DNA from: Letharia columbiana
Lineage: Eukaryota; Ascomycota; Lecanoromycetes; Lecanorales; Parmeliaceae
Assembly (NCBI RefSeq): GCF_014066305.1
Contig: NW_023501039.1
Location: 682,001-746,000 of the forward strand
Length of the DNA stretch: 64,000 bases
Direction: 5' to 3'
Made by a program: the position numbers and the translations under genes
Part shown: positions 43,554-56,300 of the stretch, one piece after another
Layout of the letters: each line of letters begins with the position of its first letter
How positions within the stretch are numbered: position 1 is the stretch's first letter
The notes under the pieces: model-generated
Told to the model about the DNA's origin: nothing
What the model saw: the letters and a program-made list of their open reading frames with translations, nothing else
Databases searched by the model: none

Positions 43554-45881
43554 CTAACGTCGCCTGTTGGGCCCTCCAGTGTTGGCTCGATCGGCCATGC
43601 TAACAACATCCCCAATACCAGCCTCTTCTTGCCTCTCTTCTTCCGCTGTGATCTCTTCCCTGCTGTCCCACCATCTAGTCTCCGCTAGATCAAATGCCAC
43701 CTTCCTCAACTCTTTGATAGAATTATTCGCGCCATCACTCTTGCTATGCAATTTCTCAAGAACAAGCTCTTGCCATGAATTCGAAGTCCTAGAGAAGAAT
43801 TCGCGAAGACTTTCAAATGCTCGCGGGTGAGGCCTCGTGTCGATCAATGTAGTTTCTGGCTGTTCATCTTCAGTCTCATCCATGTGCTCCTCTGCCAATG
43901 GTATTTCCGTAGACTTTGTTGGGATCTCTGTTGGTAGCAGAGCCACACCTGAAGGCGTGTCTCCCTCCATGTCTTCATCTGTTGAACCGAATTCTTCCTC
44001 TCCATCGGAACCCGATTCGCTCTCCGAATCGTCGACTTGCCAATTTTCGAGTTCCCTTCTGTAAATTTCTTGAATGCCATCGAGTTTACCGAGATCGACG
44101 GCGTGCATCTCATCAAATGTATATTCGCGATCACCGCGCTCATAGGTGCCTCCAAAGATATACAATACATCGCCTTGAACGGCCAGCTGGGCGTTGAACC
44201 TGGGATGGGGCATGGTGCTTTGGATTGGTTTGGCTGCCTTAGGCGGCGACCCTTCTGCCTCCATCATGGGCTCTGTATCTATAGTATGTGAATCCGCAAT
44301 GGTTCCCTTTGTTTCCAGTGCCGCAAGGTTGCGGAGCAACTCAGCTTCATCTGCTTTGCTTCTGCCTCTTCTTGCACCACGATCTTCCATCTGCTTCTTG
44401 GGAGCAATTTTGGCTCGCCGCAATGTTAGGGGGAAAAATCTATTACGCTCGATGTTGAATGCAAAAAGTTGGTCGAAGAATTCGCTGTCGATGCCTTCAT
44501 CGCTCTCTTCGACATCGTGAACTCTTGATGATTTCGGAGTCAGCATTACTCTTGCGGGAGGAGTTCTGGGTCGCGAGACATGTCTTAGGAGCAGAGGACT
44601 CTTGAGAGACATCGGACGACTCATAAGACAGCGTGAATGGGGAAGAATTGCCTTGGAGATTATAACGTACCCACCAAACATAATGCCACGACCTTTGTGA
44701 TAAGCCTGGGTCACGCCTGCTCTGGGTGGATTCGGCGAATTTACCGGTTTCTTGCGACGTTCCCATCGCATTGTTGGGGCAGCGCTGCTTGTTGCATCTG
44801 TAGCTGGTGGCTCGATTCGAAGCACCCAAGTGTCTTGATGTATTGTCGGTTTCAAGACCGATTTCGATGATTGAAGGCCTCCTTTAGTCTGTTTGCCAAC
44901 GGTAGTGTTGGCTTTGACCCTTGAATAGCCGCCAAATAAGACAGCTCCTGCGTCATGTGGAAGAAAGGAGAACGAAGACCTCGCATCAGGCTTCTGAGGC
45001 AGCACAGGATTGTGCCACACGTAATTTTGACAGTCATAAACCCAAAGATCTTGTAAATACTTGGTTACCTGGGAAGTATCCTGGAACCCTCCAAACAGGA
45101 TTATGTAGTTCTAGGTCGATTGAGCAGCTGCTAGCTACCGTAGTCTAGATCTGTGAACTTACTTTATAATATACTAACCTATGTCCGCTTCTCGCAGGCG
45201 GGCTCTTACCTTTACTTTCTAGTCTGGTCCACTCTCTAGTGGATGGTTCTAGCCTCCAGAAGTCGTTGTAATGGTAAAAAGTACCCTGTTTCGGTGACGA
45301 AAATTCGCCTGATCCCAGATTAGCGAGCCTGATATAGCAAGGGACTCTTTCCTTCGGTTTGATTCCCAGGCGTACCCCCAAATAGATACACGCCGCCTGC
45401 ATTGCCACCTCGACACCATGCATGCCCACTTCTAGGCAAGGGACTATTGGGGCTCGTCACTTTTCGCCATTCGTCTCTTTCAACGTGGTAGATAAAAAGG
45501 TCGTTGAAGAACGAAGCAAGAGCGCCGTTGTAATACTCGCCCCCAAAAAGAAAAAGCTCCTTCACATTGGAAGGTGAGCCGATGAGAGTTGCTGATGAAC
45601 GAGGAGATGGAGCTTCGCAAAGAGTCTCCGTGACTTTGAGAAATTGGGCTTGCTAATTTCGTGAGTGGCTTGAGACCATTCCAGGATGCCTTAGAAGAGA
45701 AGTTACCCACTTGTTTGGCGTACTCTTCTAGCAATGATTCCAGGTCGACATCTTCAGCGTCACTATCGTCCGCTCCTTTGGGCTTGACTTTCTTTTCTTT
45801 TTGGGCTGTCTTTTTGCTTTGTTTGGCAGCAACGCGAGCTTTCTTCTCAGCGTCTTTGGATTTCTTATCCTTCTTAGCCAT
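43554..45881 (-). CDS. Kelch-repeat protein, Kel3/KLHDC4 type
   Basis: Exons (minus) 45881-45711, 45652-45376, 45308-45163, 45110-44671 and 44523-43554 total 2004 nt, or 667 residues. The lysine-rich start MAKKDKKSKDAEKKARVAAK is typical of this family. Kelch blades follow: KELFLFGGEYYNGALASFFN, LPRSGHAWCRGGNAGGVYLF, PPARSGHRLVYYK, IILFGGFQDTSQVTKYLQDL, SSFSFLPHDAGAVLFGGYSR, RAGVTQAYHKGRGIMFGG and LAVQGDVLYIFGGTYERGDR. The acidic segment DSESESGSDGEEEFGSTDED precedes a C-terminal helical region (ESLREFFSRTSNSWQELVLE). These proteins form a beta-propeller; cellular role unclear (yeast Kel3 is cytoplasmic). Intron 4 (44524-44670) is an introner-like element inserted between a blade's GG and the next strand. 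Confidence 0.9.
44524..44670 (-). mobile_element. Introner-like element, copy B (intron 4 of the kelch gene)
   Basis: A 147-bp intron nearly identical to copy A over its full length, with the same donor GTACGTTATA, the same branch region (AATGCTGACTCC) and the same acceptor ATCATCAAG. It splits codon 345 so that splicing joins IMFGG to VHDVEESDEG. Its length is a multiple of three and the host frame runs through it without a stop. Confidence 0.85.
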
Positions 45882-46257
45882 GACCGTTTGATGGACGCAC
45901 AGTATCACTCAAGGCTTATCAAGCCGGGTATTGAACGTTTGTGATTCTCTAAGACTTTGGGGAAATAAAGATCTGTGCGTATCAAACGCTCAAGTCATCA
46001 CCAGAGCTGGTCCAAGAAGCGCATATTATTGATGCGTGGAGTCAAATCAGAATGCCTTCTTCAACTCCAGATTCAGATCCTACGACGAATTTCACGTGAC
46101 TTCGTACTAGCGGCAGAATCCGGAGGGCGCGTCTCGTATCACACGCGAAGTGGAATTTCGCGCGCAATTCCACCTCTTCCATATGAACTCGCTCAGAGGA
46201 CTTTCGGTCTCAAGATCTTGATGGCTGCTTTCCCCAAAGCAGCTATGACTAGATTCT
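45882..46257. promoter_or_regulatory. Divergent promoter, kelch gene / SGS1
   Basis: A 376-bp spacer between two divergent starts. No recognised element. Confidence 0.45.
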
Positions 46258-49200
46258 ATGACTAGACATAATTTAAATCAGCACCTCCATTGGCTTCTCG
46301 GATCTTCACTTACTGAACCCCCACAGCCAGCGTACGCCCCACCACTCACTTCATCCGTTGAAGACCCCTCGTCGTTGCCTCAAGAAGTCGAGCGTCTTGG
46401 ACTAGATACGATTGTTGAGGAGGCCAACAGCAATGTTCATAGCTCAGCAAGACAGCCAGAATTTGTTCGACCAACCTTACCAGCAAGTGTTCTTAACACT
46501 CAAAGCGGGCATGAGATGGCACGGCTGCAGTCTGGACCCAAATCGAGCAACAAGCCTCGATTGTTGAGCGAGCACATACCCGTCGCACTCCAAATTCCAG
46601 CACCTACCTCTATCCGAAGGCCCGGGACGTCTCTCAAGGACCAGTACAGTGCTCAATGGGAGCGTAGACCTTCTGGTACGGAAGGCGGAATCTAGTGCGA
46701 CTTTGTGAGCGTGGCTGACAAACATCCAGACTCTACGCTGGATACGACAAAGTCTGCTGCTAAGAGGCACACAGCAGATACGCTTAAGGCACCTGTCCCA
46801 AGAGGTCCCCAATCTCGTTATGAAGCTACCTCCCTTGACCTCACCCGAGATGAACTACATACATCCTCATCCAGTACGGTCGAGACTTTTGGAGAGTCAA
46901 GGGCCATATGGAGGGAAGACAGTGCTACACGCAAGGAGCCTCCGGTCAAAAAGGGAAAGAAGAGGAAGAGTGACGAGCTTGAGGAGGACGAGCTCCAAGC
47001 AGACGTACCCCTCAGGATGTCACAGACTGGCTTTACTGCTATCGAGATGTTTCCGGATGAGTTCATATTACCGAAGCCTGTAGAGTCTCCTAGAAAACCT
47101 GACAGCCAAGGAGCGACGAAAAAAATCACCAGCAGCCGGAAAGCTATACCACGTCTATCGCCTAATGACCACTTTTTCGACGACGATCTTGATTCGCCAA
47201 GTACTTTAGGGAAACATAGCGGCCAGCAAAAGACACGTTCCTCTAAGGATGCCATTGCTCGGACTGCAGTCAAGGCCGAACCCGACCCAAAGCTTGACGA
47301 GAAGAGGAAGACAATTGCGGACTCGGAAGACGAAGATGACGAGGCAGAATACAGGGAACGACTCAATGAGCTCAAGGCTGAGAGAGATGAAAGCGTCAAT
47401 CTGGTGTTGGCTGCTCCCTCTTCTACCGCCACAACACGTCCCCATTCATCGAATGACGAAAAGAACGTTGACCTGCCAAGCGCGGTGAAGAAGAAGACTG
47501 AAAGTCGATCTTTATCAGACGAGGTTATCCCGACAAGCAGCGGAGCCTCTCCATTCCAACGTGACTCACCAACCAAATTACCACTTGAGCTCCAACAACC
47601 ACATCCACAGCATATCATAACCTCGTCCACTGGTTCAATTGTTTCTTCAAAAGATTCCGATAAGGCTGCTGTCCAAGCTTTCTTGAGCTTCCAGCCAGAT
47701 CGCACTCAGGCTTTCCTTGATGGATTATATCGCGGTCGAAGGTCCGCTGCGGAAATGTTGTTCAATCTCAATGTTGAGGGGAAGACACCAACTGCTGAGA
47801 TGTTAAAGCAGCCTGCTTCATGGACAGCTAAGATAGACGCGACGAACAGCTTATTGTCCCTAAGAGAGGAACATTTCAGGCTTTCCAAATGGAAGCTAGA
47901 GACTAAAGCCCGTGTCATAGCTGCCATCGAAGAAGATCTGCACCAATCGATCTACGCTCAGGACCTGTCCGACACCAAAAGCTTCGCCAGTCGCCTGACG
48001 CAGATCGAATCCGAGATTAGTTTACTATTGGTTCAAGCGGGCCTTCCTACCGCGAACTCTCAGTCGATTCAGGACAACTCCCCGTACGTTGAAGCCAAGA
48101 AACATAAGCACGGCGAGCGCTCCACTACTCTGGTGCAATCCACTCAGGCCGACTTGCACGCGCAGCGAGTAATGACGCCTGATGTACCACCATCAATTTC
48201 AAGCGGACCGGCAACCACACAGTATGTTCAGCAGACTCAAGCTCCAAACATCGCTCCCCGTACACCAAACAAACACCCTTTGGTCAATCTTCCAAGGACG
48301 CAAAGAAGCCCTTTGAGAACATACACCTCTTCGCCGGCTGCGAAAGATGTAAATTCTTACTTCTCCCCTTCAAAGCAGACATCTCGGCGGGCAGGAGCAA
48401 GCGCACAGCAGCGAGATTCCATGACGCAAGATTTTAGCCGTACCAAGACGCCTTCTCGTCCTAGGGATGCTAAGCTAGACTATATTGAAGAAGATGAAGA
48501 TCTTTTCACGACGCACATGGGCAGTCCGTTCCAGGCAGATGTCGATGAAGATGAGTACGGCGAAGACAACGATGATGTAGACATGCTCGAGGTCGCAAAA
48601 GAAATCGAAAACCGGAACACTAGACCTTACTCTAACCATGATATCAGACGACGTGATGTCTTCGCAGAGACTTCCGGTAATGCTTTACAGCCAGAAGCGT
48701 CAAAGCCTGGTCCCGCCTTTGTTCATACAGCTCCCCAGCCTACACAGATGCAACACGTGTGGTCTAAAGATGTAAAGGCTGCTTTGAAAGACCGCTTTCA
48801 TCTGCGAGGCTTCCGGCCCAACCAACTTGAAGCTATCAACGCTACATTGGCCGGAAAGGATGCTTTTGTTTTGATGCCAACTGGAGGAGGCAAATCACTC
48901 TGCTATCAGCTGCCGGCTATCGTGAATTCAGGAAAGACCCAAGGTGTCACAATTGTCATATCTCCATTGCTCAGTCTTATGCAAGATCAGGTTGAGCATC
49001 TGCAGAAACTCAAGATTCAGGCTCTTTTGGTAAACAGTGAAGTTACAGCGGAGTATCGTCGATTGGTCATGAATTGCCTCAAGGAGAAACAACCTCATAA
49101 ATTCTGCCAATTACTTTATATCACGCCAGAAATGATAAACAAGAGCCAAGCCATGGTCAGCGCTTTCCGAGATCTTCATAACCGACGAAAGCTGGCGCGC

Positions 49201-51652
49201 ATCGTCATTGACGAAGCGCATTGTGTCAGTCAGTGGGGCCACGACTTTCGACCTGACTATAAGCTGTTAGGGGAGGTAAGGCAACAATTTCCAGGTGTAC
49301 CTGTCATAGCTCTGACTGCTACGGCCACTGAGAACGTGAAAATCGACGTAATCCACAATCTTGGTATCAAGAATTGCGAAACTTTTTCTCAAAGCTTCAA
49401 TCGGCCTAATTTGGATTATGAGGTAAGGAGCAAGACCAAGGCAAAGGACGTACTCGATAGCATAGCGAACACAATCAATACGTCTTACAGAGGTCAGTCT
49501 GGCATTATCTACTGTCTATCGAGGAAGAACTGCGAAGACATTGCAACCAAGCTTCGTGAGCAGTACAACATTATGGCCCATCACTATCATGCTGGTATGG
49601 AACCGGAGGAGAAGAAAAAGGTCCAAAGACAGTGGCAGGCCGGGGCCTACAATGTCATCATTGCCACAATTGCCTTCGGCATGGGTATCGACAAACCCGA
49701 TGTACGCTTCGTGATCCATCACACTATCCCCAAAAGTCTTGAGGGCTACTATCAAGAGACTGGCCGCGCTGGACGAGATGGCAAACGCTCTGGGTGTTAC
49801 CTTTACTACGGCTACCAGGACACCAGTGCTCTAAAGCGCATGATTGACGAGGGAGACGGCACCTGGGAACAAAAGGAACGCCAACGTCAGATGCTTCGGA
49901 ATGTGATCCAATTTTGTGAGAACAAAAGCGATTGCCGAAGAGTACAAGTCCTCAATTATTTTAACGAATCCTTCAACCGAGAGGATTGCAAAGGCTCATG
50001 CGACAATTGCAATAGCAATAGCACTTTTGAGACTCAGGATTTCAGCGAACTCGCTACTGCTGCCATATCCATGGTCAAGAGGATAGAAAAGGACCAAGTT
50101 ACGCTGCTTCATTGCGTCGATGTGTTCCGTGGGAGTAAGACCAAGAAGATCACTGACCTGCATCATAGCGAAGTCCCAGAGTACGGGGTCGGTTCCAACA
50201 TAGACCGAGGAGACGTAGAACGTATCTTCTATAGGCTTTTGAGTGAAGACGCGTTGTCGGAGCACAATGTCATGAATAAATCCGGATTCGCCAACCAGTA
50301 TGTTCATGTAAGTATCGATCATTCAATCGACCTCTTTGCGAATACTGACCATGCAAAGACGGGGAAAAATAGCTATGACTTTGCGAAAGGCCGGAGAAAG
50401 CTCAAATTGCAAGTTCGTTTGTCTCCAACCGGAAAGACCAAAGACCCGAATAAAGCTCCAAAAAAGGTGTCCAAGAACAGGGAGACTGGAGTGGCCGCGT
50501 CGCGTCCAGACTGTCCGACATCCACGAATGTCTCGTCTCCTATCCAAGCCGCTTCTAGACGACGTGTCAAGCATAAGGAATATGCTCAACCCGAGCTTGA
50601 ATTGAACAGGAACGTTTACTGCGGTGAAGATTCTGTGGTAGACGATGATGAGGATGGCTCGTTTAACGCAACAGAGGATGAATCGGAAGACGGCTTTGGT
50701 CCTATACGACAGAAGGGACAGTCTCGGAGTGTAGCCAAAAAGCCACTTGGGCCACCAATTACCATCGACGAAAAGCTGGAGCGGCTGAATATCATTCATC
50801 GAATGGTGGTGGACGACTTCTTACAGAATGCGAAGGAACTAAGTCAGAAGGTGAGCTCTCCTCAACATCGACATTGACCACGGCACAGTACTGAAGACCA
50901 TCAGATTCTTATCAAGAAGGCCTTGAAGGGTCATCCTTTCACGGATACTATTCTTCGAGAAATGGCAATCAACTTCCCGCAAAGCAAGTAAATTCCCTAC
51001 CTTGAATTTATGGCGCTTCTGCTAATAAACACCAGATGAGGACGAGATGCTTGAGATATCTGGTATTGACCCCAACAAGGTTGAGATTCATGGCAAAGAG
51101 TTTCTCAAACTCGTCCGCGAAGCTCATTGCAACTATGAAGCCATGATGCAGCGAGAGGAAGACCGGCCTCAGGATCCAAATCACCAGAACATTATCGAGC
51201 TCAGTAGTGATGACGAGTTTGACGACGGGAATGAACTTGATGATCTCGAAGGAGACGATGAATCAGTGGAGGAACGAAGCCACTTCTTTCAGCCCTCACC
51301 TGACGTGATTGCATTGAACGCAAGGAGTACGTCAAATCGATTGGCAAAGGAAAGCGCCTTCTAATCAGTTATAGTCTCTCAACTTGCGCCAGCTCCTCCT
51401 GCACGAGCACAGTCCTACGACGATTCGAAGAGTCGTGGTGGTAGAAGTGGACGCGGTAACTCCCGAGGCCTATGGAAGAAGAACAGAAAAGCGTCTGGTA
51501 GCACCAGTAAGGGCAAAGCTTCCGCGGGTGTTATAAAGAGCAAATCTACAAGCAGCAGAAGTAGTGGAAGCAGCTTCGGCGGTGGACCAGCCAAACGTGG
51601 TGGTTTCCGAGGAGGCTTAAATGGTGGTGGGATTGGTATGATGCCCATATGA
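46258..51652 (+). CDS. SGS1: RecQ helicase, Sgs1/BLM type
   Basis: Exons 46258-46675, 46730-50850, 50905-50983, 51036-51326 and 51375-51652 total 5187 nt, or 1728 residues. The start MTRHNLNQHLHWLL is typical of Pezizomycotina RecQ (MusN/QDE-3). A long disordered N-terminal region (~810 residues) is followed by the helicase core: LRGFRPNQLEAINATLAGKD, Walker A MPTGGGKSLCYQLP at about 855-868, IDEAHCVSQWGHDFR (DEAH box at 967), ALTATATENVK, and motifs V/VI with ATIAFGMGIDKPDVRFVIHH and GYYQETGRAGRDG. The RQC zinc site has C residues in CENKSDCRR and CKGSCDNC. An HRDC-like helical part follows (ILREMAINFPQ, EMLEISGIDPNKVEIHGKEF), and the C-terminus is Gly/Ser/Lys-rich. The enzyme unwinds DNA 3'-5' and, with Top3-Rmi1, dissolves double Holliday junctions. 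Intron 3 is a GC-AG intron (GCAAGT at 50984). Confidence 0.95.
50984..51035 (+). other. GC-AG intron in SGS1
   Basis: Donor A|GCAAGT and acceptor ACCAG, 52 bp, with a GCTAAT branch motif. The GT four bases downstream would create a stop right after the acceptor, so GC is the donor that keeps the frame (FPQ-N-EDEMLEI). Confidence 0.75.
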
Positions 51653-51959
51653 TGAAGTATATGTCTTTGCTCGCTGTTCTGTACAGGACGTGCGCTGTGA
51701 GGATTCTTGACGGCCTTGTCGCATTAAGCTCAGTATTTGTTGTGGCATTGCACGCATGGCTCTGGTGCTTAAAGAAATGGGCGGGATTTGGAACGGCCAA
51801 GGGACCTGCACAGAGATGGTATGTTGATCTTCGCAGCTACAAATCTTGAATCCTATCAATAAGACTCCCAGTAGAAGCTTCTGCCTTGTTTCCATGTTGT
51901 CTCCACGTTGTCTCCACCCTTTACCCTGTCTGCTGTGCCCATCTTTCCTCTCCTACTTC
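51653..51959. other. Convergent 3' intergenic region
   Basis: Between SGS1 and the small minus-strand gene. No feature seen. Confidence 0.4.
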
Positions 51960-52236
51960 TTATAGCAGCGTGTTCTGTGTAGTACTCGAGCCAGTGTCCT
52001 TGCCTACGCCCTGATCCATCCTTTCCTTTACATCCTTTTCAGCACTCTGTTCGGTGCCCTTGTCGGCGGTCTGCACTTTCATTAGCAGACGGACATACAT
52101 TGAGTTTGAGAGAGCCATTTACGGGCACGTTGCCCTTAAGGGCAGACTTGGCTTTGTCTGTGAAGCTTTGGCCTGCGTGCCCGCCGGCTGAGTCGCCGGT
52201 GCTAGTATCAGGGACGGTGGAGTCGGTGGAGGCCAT
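51960..52236 (-). CDS. Small hydrophilic, stress-type protein
   Basis: Exons (minus) 52236-52123 and 52070-51960 give 74 residues. Product: MASTDSTVPDTSTGDSAGGH, then AGQSFTDKAKSALKGNVP, and after the intron TADKGTEQSAEKDVKERMDQ and GVGKDTGSSTTQNTLL. It has no hydrophobic core and is rich in S, T, G, K, D and Q, like small fungal hydrophilins/LEA-like proteins that accumulate in stress or dormancy. The intron (GTAAAT...GTGCAG) has a good TGCTAAT branch point. The family is conserved in filamentous ascomycetes as far as I recall, but no function is established. Confidence 0.75.
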
Positions 52237-53342
52237 GGTGATTATGGTGTTGGTCTAGTCTTCGGTTATGTTGATATTGTGGGGTTGGATGGTCGAGGAT
52301 GGTTGAGGATGGTGATGTCAGGGAGGGTAAAAGGGGACAGGAGGATGTCTTGTAATGCCTTCGGGTCTCGCCATGACGTCAACTATGTAGAAAGATAAGC
52401 TTTTCGATGACCAAGATCAGTGTGTTGATGGTTGGCGATGGATGCGGAGCGTGTTCTGCGTTATCTTCCACAGGTGACCAGACCGCCAACGCCAAGCACA
52501 ATTGCCTCACAAGTCACGAGGTCAGTTCTGCAGCAGGGCGCGCCAGTCTACAAGGGGCTTAGCGAGCTTGGCGCTTGTATCACCACCTCCAGCCTCCAGG
52601 ACTGCTTCACGCCAGGAATTCCAGTACTACCCAAGCGAATGAGGTGTGCCCATTTACCACTATAATCCTGAAGACAATGCTGAACCCTAGATTACAATAC
52701 ACGCATACTGGCGCTTCGAGACGAGACGAGACGCTTATTGGTCTTGCCTTCTCCAACTTCCCGTACCAAGATCCATCTGGTTCTGCCATAATGAAGGAAC
52801 GTCGTTGACCAATCAAAACGCAAAGGAACTGACAAGCAACATGTTGATGGTCTCGTAATGCATGCCATTGACACTCAAGATGTAAGGTCAGGGGCAAATG
52901 ATTGCGCTTTCGTCGGAGCTGATGGCTCGCTTCGTACATCCCATACAGCAGCAGCACCTGACTAAATGTTGCAGTGAGCATAAAGTAAGGCAGGCTTTAC
53001 CCTCCTGTACAGGAAAATGTAAGAATGGTTGCCTCGTGAGCGACGGCGCTTTTCTTTGCTGTAAATGAATTATCTGAACCCTGCGTATTCAAGTATCTCA
53101 CTAACAGTACTACTGAAGTCACGATGGATTCGAATTGTGGTTTGTTTAATATTTATAGTACAATTTGAAGAAGACATTGTAGGTGCTGTTCCTTCCGCTG
53201 TAGTCAAGATGCACCATCATGGACTAGCGCTATTTTTCAGTCCGTCCCCGCCAAACCTCATCTTCTCAGCTTGAGTTTCCATTGACTCTCCCGTACTGCG
53301 AGGTGGCCTTTCTTATTAGTGCTCGGAGGTGGTGAAGGCACA
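52237..53342. promoter_or_regulatory. Divergent 1.1-kb region
   Basis: Upstream of both the small stress-type gene and the large plus-strand unknown. ORFs inside have no features. No gene supported. Confidence 0.45.
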
Positions 53343-56300
53343 ATGACAGTGATGCCACTCTCCGAGCTGCCTAGCTATCACCCTGCAAGGAATGCAATCG
53401 GGCAGTCTCAAGACGACGTCCACGATGGTAATCCTCGCACGGGCCCACTAAATGGAGACGAAAATTCGAATATACTCAAGAACCCATCTTCCATCCAAAG
53501 CATGCTCAGAAACACCACGGAGACAGGCAATGTGGGCCAATTCTCCATCAAACCGTCTCGAGTACCGTCTTCACTTCCACGGCCGTCGAAGGCCCGCGCG
53601 ACACCCAGCAAGCAACGTCAGCCAGGAGCATACTACAACAGAGACGAAGACACCAATATACGCCACACTCCATTGCAATCCCGTCAAGAGAAAACAGCCT
53701 CTAATGGCCCAGGGTTTCAGAATCAGATCCCAAGGTCGCATCGGGGACCCGCGAGATCTCCTTCAATCGAGGACTATCGGTCGTACTCCACAACGAAAAG
53801 CTCATACGCGAGCCACAGTCTCACCACCCACCATCCACATACCAATGGGGGTCATGGTGGCCCTGGAGGTCCACACAACTTGAGACCGAGGTCACCTTTT
53901 GCTTATCCTACCAGGCTCAAGCGCCCTGGCTATCGGCCTTCATCACCAGCTCTCAGTGAATTCAACAAGCAGAATCGAAGCCAAACGAGCCTCCACCGCC
54001 GTCCAAGCTTTCGCACCAACTCTCCTTCCTCGCTCCACACGAATGGTGCTCCTTCACCTTGGCGAAAGGGCGTCAACCGGTCAGATCCGTTGCTTCGTTA
54101 TTACCCTCAGTCCGCCGTCCCGATATCCGGAAGAGCCCCGAGTCCGTCGCCAACTTCCACTCGCCCACATACACCAAAAGCCTCACCCAGCGTGAAAAGT
54201 ATCGCAAGCTCAACAAATGGTCTTCAAGCAACACCAAACGGTAGCTGGATCAATTCTCAAATCCCAACTCCTTCACCTATATTTTATGATTACACAGAAG
54301 CTTTCGAAGAGCAAGGAGTTGAGCAGCAAGACTATTCACACTACGTCAGCTTGTCAGCGGGAACTCTGGCGGAGCATCCAATGCTTGATACTGCGACCAC
54401 AACATATTACGAGCTTGATGCGAGCCCCGATAGCACCGGTCGCACTGAACTGCCGTCCGAAGACAGTATCCCAAAGCTGAAAACGCAATCCACGGATAAT
54501 AGATTTGATCAGACTACCTCACAATTCGAGGTAGATGACCAAAGCTCGATGCAAGCGCTTCATAAGGATCTCAGCGAAGTGCCTGAGCTTCCAGAGGGAG
54601 ATTTGTCAAATGCGGAGGCTGATGTTGCACCAACAAAGCACGATGACGTCCCTATTGATCAAGAAATACAGTACCCTTTCCCTAAGCAAGCGTCTCCTTT
54701 GATGGCAACGACAGAACGTTCAAAGCAGCTTTCAGACCAGGAACTATGCCGCGAGTCTCCTTTACAAGTCGAGAATCTAGCAACTACATCGCGGACCTCA
54801 GAAAGCCCCAAACGACGCGTGTCTTCGCCTATTGAATCGATTCATTCAACACATCCTGCTCCCCAACCTGTGCCTGAATGGGAAAGTTCTTCCCCTAAAG
54901 ATCCAAAGGCCCTGCCTAGCTCTGTTGCTTCTCCGCCTCCCGTAGGACAACCGGCAGTAGACTCTGATCATGGCAAGGGCCCTGAAGGCGAGAATCGGCG
55001 TTCATTGCAATTAGTACGAGCGACGTCTTTTGAGGATCACTCTGGGAATGAGCATACAGTAACAGAGATTGTCTCACCAACGCCGGAAAGATCTATTATA
55101 TCGCCTAACAGTGTCAGTAGGTTTAGCAAGATCTTATCTATCAATGATGATCTGTTGAATTTGGACGAGCTTGCTAGTCGAATCAAGGGAAAAGACAGAG
55201 CAGATGGCCCAATGCAGGGCACCATGGACAGCAGGCCCCGCGTTGCCCGCATCGAGCCTCCGTGGCGAAAGCGATCTGTACAACTGCGAGATATTGCAAC
55301 AAGACAGAATGCAGCCGACTATGCCCTAGTTGAGGCGTCGGATTCAGAGGATGAGCCTGAGCTGACGCAGGGTTTGCGGCAGACATTCTGTAAACCAGAC
55401 GAGCGTCCCTTGGATAATCGATCAAGGTCCCCGCCAATCACACTACCGTCTCAATTAGTGCACCGTGGTTATCCGGGACCTCTGAGTATCCGAAGGTCTC
55501 CAGCCGTGAGGAGATCCACATCTGATTTACGCAAAGTGCGAGATCCACCAGTTGCCGATCCTGATCAAGACCTCGGGTCTCCTGAAGAGAGCCTTACTCA
55601 TGTTGCTGTGACCCTGGAAGCCAAGAAGTCAATTCCATTACCGTTGGACTCAGATCAGAAATTCGAATCACCCAGAGAATACACCGTTCAGGAAGATTTG
55701 ACTCCGGACATCAAGCCACCACCATCCCCCAACAAGGAGCTTCCCCCACTACCTAGTGAACGGCCAGCCGTTGTGTCATTGTCACCTCCGGTCGCACCAC
55801 GCCTGCCGAGTCTACCCTTCTCGTTCACGCCTTTGATACAGAGAAGAAGTGAGGACGAGACTGCTTCGGCAGCAGAGCCTGAGCCCGCGGCTTCGTCTTG
55901 CTTGGACCAAGGCGAGAAGAAATATGAAGATGAAGAGACTGAAGCCCCAATACCAGCAACCCAGTTTGGGCCTGATAGAACTTCTATAGCCTCATCACCT
56001 GACTCAAGACCATGGAATTTAGATACCAGCTATCCTTGGAGCGATCAACAGCCAAAGCTCGAAGTCACAATGCCTGAGCCAACAGAGGATCCAAACCAGA
56101 GCACCAGGAGCTTGCCACGTTTCAGATTCAAAATCCAACGAGCATCATCAACTACAGAAGGTACAGCGAAGATAACTAAGTATCCTTCATCCTCGGACGC
56201 CTCGCCAAGTCAATTCGCGTCATCTTATGATGCGTTCCAAGGTACGGCTTTCAGATGGAAGAGGTACCCCACTCTATCCGTAATGCCAGGGCAAATCAAC

